A stretch of 5,220 nt of DNA, from contig CAMATR010000169.1 of the NCBI GenBank assembly GCA_945861175.1, positions 1 through 5,220 on the forward strand, given 5' to 3'. This document shows positions 1-5,220 of the stretch, one piece after another (position 1 is the stretch's first letter; every line of letters begins with the position of its first letter). A program made the position numbers and the translations under genes. Below the pieces are notes generated by a model. That model made no database searches. It was given only the letters and a program-made list of their open reading frames with translations, and had not been told where the DNA came from. The stretch comes from Chitinophaga pinensis (GTDB taxonomy: Bacteria; Bacteroidota; Bacteroidia; Flavobacteriales_D; Crocinitomicaceae).

Positions 1-30
1 TATTCCACCGCCTATAAACTACTACTGATT

Positions 31-3000
31 ATGAAACTTTCTTTTGTTTTAATGGTCACAATTATACTCCAGGCAAATGCCTCGGGTTATGCTCAAAAAA
101 TCACCTTATCTCAAAAAGATGCAACTCTTGAGCAGGTATTTTGGTCAATCAGCAGCCAAAGTAACTATGAATTTGTATATGATGCAGCGATGCTAAAAAA
201 AGCAAAAACGGTAGATATAAAATTCAAAAACTCCACAGTTGAGAGCGTACTTGAACGATGCTTCACAGATCAGCCATTAACTTATACAATTAATAATAAT
301 ATTGTAATAGTTAAAATGAAATCACTTCTGTTTCAGTCACCCAAACCACCAGATTTGATTGCAATTATTGAGGAGACTCCGCCAATTACTATCAAAGGCC
401 AGGTAACCGATACAAAGGGAGAATCACTTCCAGGAGTGAGCGTTAGAGTAAAAGGTACAACAATTGGTACAACTACAGACCTTAATGGTAATTATATCAT
501 TACTTTCGATGACAACAATTCAGTACTTGTATTTACCTATATCGGTTTTGTAACAAAAGAAGTTAGCACCAATAATCGTTCTGCTATTAATGTAACTCTT
601 GAAGCTGCAAATACTGCATTGAATGAAGTGGTGGTCATTGGATACGGCACTTCGAATCTGGCCAACTTAACCGGCTCAGTATCTACAGTTAATGTAGAAA
701 AAGCAATGTCATCCCGCCCGGCAACCAACGTTGCATCAATGCTTGAAGGTCAGGTTTCAGGGGTATTTATACATACCAATTCCGGACAACCAGGTGCTGA
801 AGGCATGAACGTATTGATCAGAGGCCAGGGAAGTATGGGTGATTCTCAACCACTTGTAATTGTGGATGGTATGGAATCTTCAATGGACAATATCAACCCA
901 TTTGACATCGAAAGCATTAGTGTGCTTAAAGATGCAGCGTCTGCTTCAATCTATGGAACACGGGCCGCCAATGGCGTCATCCTTGTTTCAACAAAACGCG
1001 GGAAAAAAGGGCCAATCCAAATAAGATACAATACCTACTTTGGAAAACAAGACCCAACTGCCGTTCCTGATTTTCTTGGATCTGCCGATTATGCAGAATT
1101 GCATAATGAGGCAAGAGTTAATGCCGGATTAACCCCAACATTTACTACTGATGCAATTGCGAAATACAGGGCAGGAAATGATCCATTATATCCTAGTACA
1201 GATTGGATGTCAGTGATGTATTCTGGTCAAGGAGCTTCACAATATCATGGCTTGGATTTTTCTGGAGGGACAGATGCCACGAGATATAATATCTCTATGG
1301 CTTATAACGAACAAAAAGGAGTTATAAAGACCGTTGATGCTAACCAGTTAAACTTCCGCTTCAATGTTGACAATAAGATTAATAAATGGCTGAATATTGG
1401 TATAAATACAGCACTAAATCGTGCCGTAAATACCCTTCCACTAACAGGTCCGGAACTTACCCGTGGAGGTGACCTTCAGCAATTCTATAATTCTGTAACA
1501 CACATTCCCCCTACTCAAAAACTTAAATTAGCTGATGGCTCCTGGTCGGGTGAATACCCTCTGGGAAATTTTGCAGCCTGGATTGATAATGGAAACCTAA
1601 GGTCGATTAAAGCTAATCAATTGGTCGGTTCCATTTTTTCGGATGCAAAAATAATTAAAGGACTTTCCTGGAAAAACAGAGCAAGTTTAGATTATACTTT
1701 CAGAGAAACTACGAATCATATTTCTCAGTTTACTTATGGTGGCGGACAGGTTTCAGGACCATCATCGAACCAGGAAACTTTGGACAGGTTTGGAGTAATT
1801 GATATGGAATCATTATTCACTTACGACAATAGGTTTGGCAAACATGGTTTAAAAGGCCTTGCAGGAGCATCAACCCGTAGTGAGGATATGTTTTCTACGA
1901 TGGCCTACCGCTTAGGTTTCCCTTCCAATGACCTGCAAGCCATCAGCGCTGGTAGTACAGCTGGACTTTTAAATTCAGGTACAGACAGAAGAGCAACTCT
2001 GGGATCATATTTTGCCAGAGTTAATTATGATTATGATGGCAAATATATGTTCGAGGCCAATATCCGCAGAGATGGTTCTTCAAAATTTGCAAGAGGTAAT
2101 CGCTGGGGATGGTTCCCTTCATTTTCTGCTGGCTGGGTGATGAGCGACGAAAATTTCATGAAAGATATAAAATGGCTTGATTTTCTAAAAATTAGAGCTT
2201 CTTGGGGTCAGTTAGGTAATCACAGGATCGCAGACTATATGTTTCTACCTCTAATCACCTTGGGACAGAACTATACATTTGGAGGTGCGAGCGCAACAGG
2301 TGCAGCACAGACAAGTGCTAACAATCCTGATATCACTTGGGAAACAACTACAGAGAAAAATATAGGTGTCGATCTTAAACTCCTTAAGAACAAAATCTCT
2401 GTAAGTATTGATGCTTATGATAGATATACTGATAATATCTTGACCGTTATACCTGTATCCGGGACATTCGGACTGCCAGCTCCAACAGTAAATTACGGGG
2501 CAATGAGCAATAAGGGTATTGAAACTGAAATGAGATATTCAAAATCAAATGGTGAATTTCAGTTTGATATATCAGTTAATGGATCATACAACAAGAATAA
2601 TGTCGAAAAGTATTTCAGTAGAGATATTTTTGATGTCGCAGGTGAAGGTGGTGCAATTGTCAGAGAGAAGGGTACACCATGGAATTCTTATATAGGTTAT
2701 GAGTGGATTGGATATTTCCAAAGTGATGCCGAGGCAAAGACAGGAGCAGTACACAATCCAAACGTTGGTGCCGGAGATCTAAAATTCAAAGATCAGAATG
2801 GTGATGGGAAGATTGATGGAAGAGACCGTGTGTTTCTTGGAAATACTGTTCCTAAATTCACCTACGGAATGAACCTTGGCTTCAGATATAGAGGATTTGA
2901 TTTCTCAACTTTCTTCCATGGTGCAGAGGATGTTTCCAGATACCTCAGGGTTCGTGGTTATATGCCATTTATGCGAAACGGTAAAGCTTTAAGTATGCAC

Positions 3001-3372
3001 CTTGATCGCATGATCGTACAAAACGGAGTGGTTGTAAAACAAGGATATTTTCCAAAAACACAACTGGAAGGCGGAGCAGGAGGAAAAAATGTTGTTGCAA
3101 GTGGATTTTCAATTCATGATGCATCTTACCTGAGAATGAAAAATATCCAGCTTGGATATACTTTACCATCTTCATTGACAAAGAAGGCATTTATGTCACG
3201 TGCCAGGATTTATGTGAGTGGTGAAAACCTTCTGACTTTCACTAAGTTCCCTGAAGGATATGATCCAGAGGCAAATAATACTGCATTCCACGGTCATGTT
3301 TTCGGAGGTGCTGCGGGTTGGAGTTATCCTCAGGTGAAGTTCTACACGGTTGGGCTTAATGTTAACTTTTGA
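31..3372 (+). CDS. SusC/RagA-family TonB-dependent outer-membrane transporter with N-terminal STN signalling domain
   Basis: Energised import barrel of a SusCD pair: it should move a SusD-captured oligomer or other nutrient across the outer membrane using TonB-ExbBD. Residues are numbered from the ATG at 31. Residues 1-21 form a hydrophobic signal peptide ending in SGYA before Q22. An STN domain covers about 24-95, ending in the strand IVIVK. After a proline-containing linker comes a carboxypeptidase-regulatory-like beta domain at about 121-190 (GQVTDTKGESLPGVSV). A Ton-box-like segment LNEVVVIGYGT lies at 197-207. The plug carries the SusC signature DAASASIYGTRAANGVI at 301-317. The rest is a 22-strand-type barrel ending in a terminal Phe (GLNVNF), as expected for BAM-assembled proteins. 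Residues 921-932 (DQNGDGKIDGRD) resemble a calcium-binding loop. The length of 1113 residues is normal for STN-containing members. The frame is open to base 1, reading YSTAYKLLLI before this Met, so the true start may lie outside the window. The STN domain implies control through a FecR/ECF sigma pair. Family assignment is very secure; the substrate is unknown. Confidence 0.96.
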   Translation: MKLSFVLMVTIILQANASGYAQKITLSQKDATLEQVFWSISSQSNYEFVYDAAMLKKAKTVDIKFKNSTVESVLERCFTDQPLTYTINNNIVIVKMKSLLFQSPKPPDLIAIIEETPPITIKGQVTDTKGESLPGVSVRVKGTTIGTTTDLNGNYIITFDDNNSVLVFTYIGFVTKEVSTNNRSAINVTLEAANTALNEVVVIGYGTSNLANLTGSVSTVNVEKAMSSRPATNVASMLEGQVSGVFIHTNSGQPGAEGMNVLIRGQGSMGDSQPLVIVDGMESSMDNINPFDIESISVLKDAASASIYGTRAANGVILVSTKRGKKGPIQIRYNTYFGKQDPTAVPDFLGSADYAELHNEARVNAGLTPTFTTDAIAKYRAGNDPLYPSTDWMSVMYSGQGASQYHGLDFSGGTDATRYNISMAYNEQKGVIKTVDANQLNFRFNVDNKINKWLNIGINTALNRAVNTLPLTGPELTRGGDLQQFYNSVTHIPPTQKLKLADGSWSGEYPLGNFAAWIDNGNLRSIKANQLVGSIFSDAKIIKGLSWKNRASLDYTFRETTNHISQFTYGGGQVSGPSSNQETLDRFGVIDMESLFTYDNRFGKHGLKGLAGASTRSEDMFSTMAYRLGFPSNDLQAISAGSTAGLLNSGTDRRATLGSYFARVNYDYDGKYMFEANIRRDGSSKFARGNRWGWFPSFSAGWVMSDENFMKDIKWLDFLKIRASWGQLGNHRIADYMFLPLITLGQNYTFGGASATGAAQTSANNPDITWETTTEKNIGVDLKLLKNKISVSIDAYDRYTDNILTVIPVSGTFGLPAPTVNYGAMSNKGIETEMRYSKSNGEFQFDISVNGSYNKNNVEKYFSRDIFDVAGEGGAIVREKGTPWNSYIGYEWIGYFQSDAEAKTGAVHNPNVGAGDLKFKDQNGDGKIDGRDRVFLGNTVPKFTYGMNLGFRYRGFDFSTFFHGAEDVSRYLRVRGYMPFMRNGKALSMHLDRMIVQNGVVVKQGYFPKTQLEGGAGGKNVVASGFSIHDASYLRMKNIQLGYTLPSSLTKKAFMSRARIYVSGENLLTFTKFPEGYDPEANNTAFHGHVFGGAAGWSYPQVKFYTVGLNVNF

Positions 3373-3418
3373 TACAATGAACAACATTATAAACTGTTTA
3401 ATAAAAGAAATTAAGGTT
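3373..3418 (+). promoter_or_regulatory. Short susC-susD gap and susD translation-initiation region
   Basis: These 46 bases separate the two genes and are too short and featureless to suggest a separate promoter, so co-transcription is inferred. The bases before the ATG at 3419 are A-rich (AAAAGAAA at about 3402-3409). An AAGG at 3413-3416 sits only two bases from the ATG, too close for a classical Shine-Dalgarno site. A-rich leaders without a Shine-Dalgarno are usual in Bacteroidota, so this fits the 3419 start. Confidence 0.45.
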
Positions 3419-4996
3419 ATGAAAAAAATAACATATATATGCTTTGGGATATTTGTCAGTTTTGGAATGGTATCCTGTACTGAAAAATTCTTAGATGCCG
3501 TACCTAATGATCAATTAAGTGGGGCTACTTTCTGGAAATCGGAGAGTGATATTAACATGGCTCTAGCAGGTGCTTATCGCGGATGGGATAACGGAATGGA
3601 CGTAGTAATGCGAGATGCGATGACAGATAACGATTTTAGCTGGTTAACCGTTACCGGCTACCAACAGGTTGGTAACGGCACAATAAACCCGCAAAATGTA
3701 AATGTAGGCAATGGAGGACGGGTATTCAGCTATGTTCAAATTCGGAAATACAATTCATTTCTGGAAAATATTGAAGCAATGACAATTGATGGAGCATTGA
3801 AGGAAAAGTTAAAATCAGAAGTTCGGTTTTTGAGAGCATATGATTATTTCCTAAAAGCCATGTTCTTCGGAGACATGCCTTTGATCACAAAAACAATAGC
3901 CTCCACTGAATTACCGGCCCGTACTCCAGTTGCCCAGATCCATGCATTCATATTGGATGAGCTCGATAAGATCAGCAAAATACTTCCAATTCAGAATAAC
4001 ATCACCGCAAAAGGTCATATAACAAGGGGGTCAGCGCTCGCTTTAAAAGCCAGATTAGAACTCTACACAGGGAAATATGCTGATGCCATGATAGATTCTA
4101 AAGCTGTGATCGACATGGGTGTTTATGAACTTTATCCTAATTATGAGCAATTATTCTATCGTCAGAATAAAGCAAGTAACAAAGAAGCAATCGCTGAAAT
4201 TCAGCATATTCAAAATGATTATGCCACCTCTATCCCATGGCAGAGGCTTCCAGCATGGAAAGGTGGTTATTCTGAAAATGCCGTTTCCAGAAGTATTGTA
4301 GATGAATACGAGACCAAAAACGGATTGAAAATATCTAATGATTCAACATACGATCCTTTAGATCCATTTTTAAACCGCGACCCAAGATTGGCAATGTCTA
4401 TTGCTTATCCAGGTTCCAACTGGTTCGGCAGGATCTATACTGCATTGGATCCACAATTTGGAGGAACCGCCAACGCAGATTATTATCTCAGCGACGGATC
4501 TAAGTCCGCACAAATGTCTAAAAAATACCTTGATCCAGGAATTCAGAATGCTGAACGTCAGAATTTCGATGCTCCGATTATGGTAATTAGACTAGCTGAA
4601 ATGTACCTTACTTATGCTGAAGCTGCTTTAGAAAGCGGTCAAAACATGACACTCGGACTTGAATATTTAAATAAAATCAGGACCCGTGCAGGACAAATCA
4701 ATGCCTCAGTATTAACCCGCGAACTTGTTCGTCGTGAAAGAAGAGTTGAACTGGCATTTGAAGGTTTGAGATATTTTGACATCAAACGCTGGGATTTAGG
4801 TCCAACTGTAATGACCGGTCCATATTATGGAAGCCGTCTAGGTACGGTGAATCAAACAACTGGGAAAGTTACATGGGCTACGGGATATATTGTAGTTGAA
4901 AATAGGACATTTTACCCCTTGAGAAAATACCTATTACCAATACCTCAATCAGAAATTGACGTAAACTCTAAAATGATTCAAAATGCCGGATATTAA
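3419..4996 (+). CDS. SusD/RagB-family nutrient-binding outer-membrane lipoprotein
   Basis: Surface lipoprotein expected to sit as a hinged lid on the adjacent SusC barrel, bind the substrate and deliver it to the transporter. I chose the ATG at 3419 because it gives a proper lipoprotein signal: MKK, a hydrophobic core, then MVSC with the acylated cysteine at residue 20. An in-frame ATG at 3350 would overlap susC by 23 bases and put 23 polar residues before the signal, so it is unlikely. The mature protein shows family hallmarks in order: the N-terminal helix region (ATFWKSESDINMALAGAY), the TPR-like helix EVRFLRAYDYF at 134-144 followed by FGDMPL, the helix pair with ALALKARLELYTGKYADA, then APIMVIRLAEMYLTYAEA at 385-402. 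Next is RRERRVELAFEGLRYFDIKRW at 438-458, and the protein ends in LLPIPQSEIDVNSKMIQNAGY. The length of 525 residues is typical and the ORF is intact. It lies 46 bases after susC, almost certainly in the same operon. SusD ligand specificity cannot be inferred here. Confidence 0.96.
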   Translation: MKKITYICFGIFVSFGMVSCTEKFLDAVPNDQLSGATFWKSESDINMALAGAYRGWDNGMDVVMRDAMTDNDFSWLTVTGYQQVGNGTINPQNVNVGNGGRVFSYVQIRKYNSFLENIEAMTIDGALKEKLKSEVRFLRAYDYFLKAMFFGDMPLITKTIASTELPARTPVAQIHAFILDELDKISKILPIQNNITAKGHITRGSALALKARLELYTGKYADAMIDSKAVIDMGVYELYPNYEQLFYRQNKASNKEAIAEIQHIQNDYATSIPWQRLPAWKGGYSENAVSRSIVDEYETKNGLKISNDSTYDPLDPFLNRDPRLAMSIAYPGSNWFGRIYTALDPQFGGTANADYYLSDGSKSAQMSKKYLDPGIQNAERQNFDAPIMVIRLAEMYLTYAEAALESGQNMTLGLEYLNKIRTRAGQINASVLTRELVRRERRVELAFEGLRYFDIKRWDLGPTVMTGPYYGSRLGTVNQTTGKVTWATGYIVVENRTFYPLRKYLLPIPQSEIDVNSKMIQNAGY

Positions 4997-5005
4997 GCCG
5001 TAAAT

Positions 5006-5039
5006 TAAAGGATGGGCCTATAATTTTAGGCTCTTCCTT
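5006..5039 (+). terminator. Imperfect hairpin after susD; possible terminator, attenuator or mRNA-stabilising 3' end
   Basis: Ten bases after the susD stop, AAAGGA-T-GGGCCTA (5006-5019) pairs with TAGGCTC-T-TCCTTT (5026-5039) around the six-base loop TAATTT. This is a 14-position stem with one T-T mismatch and one G-U pair. The region after it is A/T-rich but has no clean T run on the + strand, so it is not a textbook intrinsic terminator. It may reduce read-through into the next gene or protect the 3' end of the susCD message. The structure is visible in the sequence; the role is inferred. Confidence 0.55.
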
Positions 5040-5091
5040 TAATTAAAAAAACTAGAGAATTAGTATATTGAAAATTAATTATAAAACCAAC
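5040..5091 (+). promoter_or_regulatory. A/T-rich leader of the third gene
   Basis: This stretch between the hairpin and the ATG at 5092 is very A/T-rich and has no Shine-Dalgarno-like site, as is common in this phylum. I could not find a convincing Bacteroidota promoter (TTTG about 20 bases upstream of TAnnTTTG); the TATATTG at about 5064-5070 is only a poor match. Transcription from the upstream susCD promoter, tempered by the hairpin, is the simplest reading. Confidence 0.3.
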
Positions 5092-5220
5092 ATGGAAAGA
5101 TCAACCTTTTTAAAATCCCTAGCGGGAGTGGGTGTAGGTACTTTGGGACTGAGTTCCCTGAGCTCATGTAAAACCGAAGCCTCTGCTTCCTCTGTTAATC
5201 CGGATGTTATGCCAGCCCAT
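5092..5220 (+). CDS. N-terminal fragment of a lipoprotein with a degenerate Tat-like signal (cut by the window edge)
   Basis: Only the first 43 codons are visible and the frame is open at the right edge. The N-terminus MERSTFLKSL followed by a Gly/Leu/Val-rich hydrophobic stretch looks like a Tat leader (RRxFLK), but the second arginine is serine (R3-S4-T5-F6-L7-K8). The hydrophobic core ends in the lipobox LSSC, placing the acylated cysteine at residue 26. A Ser/Ala-rich spacer (KTEASASS) then leads into the mature protein. Many enzymes of Bacteroidota utilisation loci, such as glycoside hydrolases, sulfatases, sugar isomerase-like proteins and oxidoreductases, begin this way, so no specific function can be assigned. 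It lies 95 bases after susD on the same strand and probably belongs to the same locus. An in-frame TTG at 5068 is possible, but the ATG fits the signal peptide best. Confidence 0.8.
   Translation, partial: MERSTFLKSLAGVGVGTLGLSSLSSCKTEASASSVNPDVMPAH

Noticed and set aside
537..728. Open frame on the minus strand inside susC
   Set aside because: It is antisense to the conserved regulatory-like domain and plug coding sequence, with no recognisable protein features.
2969..3387. Two minus-strand open frames over the end of susC
   Set aside because: They lie opposite well-conserved barrel sequence, resemble no known family and have no start context; they are shadows of the real gene.
3350..3418. 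Upstream in-frame ATG for susD, overlapping the end of susC
   Set aside because: It would place 23 mostly polar residues before the MKK-hydrophobic-MVSC lipoprotein signal; the ATG at 3419 gives a normal SusD N-terminus.
4119..4586. Two short plus-strand frames inside susD
   Set aside because: They are out of frame with intact SusD-family coding sequence and have no recognisable content.
5043..5075. Possible Bacteroidota promoter ahead of the third gene
   Set aside because: TATATTG only poorly fits TAnnTTTG and no TTTG element is at the right distance; A/T-rich leaders give such partial matches by chance.
1..5220. Search for an undescribed system, mobile element, CRISPR array or RNA gene
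   Set aside because: Almost all of the window is accounted for by a standard SusC/SusD pair and the start of a lipoprotein gene; no direct-repeat array, transposase, tRNA-like or riboswitch-like structure was seen.

Overview
The window looks like a piece of a Bacteroidota polysaccharide- or nutrient-utilisation locus. The DNA is A+T-rich. The genes use A-rich leaders rather than Shine-Dalgarno sites. The core is a tandem SusC/RagA-type TonB-dependent transporter and SusD/RagB-type lipoprotein, a pair found only in this phylum. The STN-bearing SusC N-terminus, with a 'KLLLIMKL...' style leader, resembles Sphingobacteriaceae such as Pedobacter. That genus-level guess comes from pattern memory, not a search.

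Layout, all on the + strand: (1) a susC-like gene of 1113 codons from the first visible ATG to base 3372, its reading frame still open at the left edge; (2) a 46-base gap; (3) a susD-like lipoprotein gene (3419-4996, 525 residues); (4) a 95-base gap with a well-paired hairpin (5006-5039) just after the susD stop; (5) the first 43 codons of another lipoprotein gene (from 5092), cut off by the right edge. No RNA gene, CRISPR array, insertion sequence or other mobile element was seen, and no stretch over 300 bases lacks a gene.

The first two products should form one outer-membrane machine. SusC is the TonB-driven barrel and SusD the surface lid that captures ligand. The STN domain on SusC means the transporter may also signal to a FecR-type anti-sigma factor, so an ECF sigma/anti-sigma pair may lie just left of the window. 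The third gene is probably a periplasmic or surface lipoprotein of the same locus, perhaps an enzyme, but too little is visible to name it. The substrate cannot be read from this sequence.

This is a well-understood architecture. I found no convincing sign of an undescribed system; the findings below are modest.
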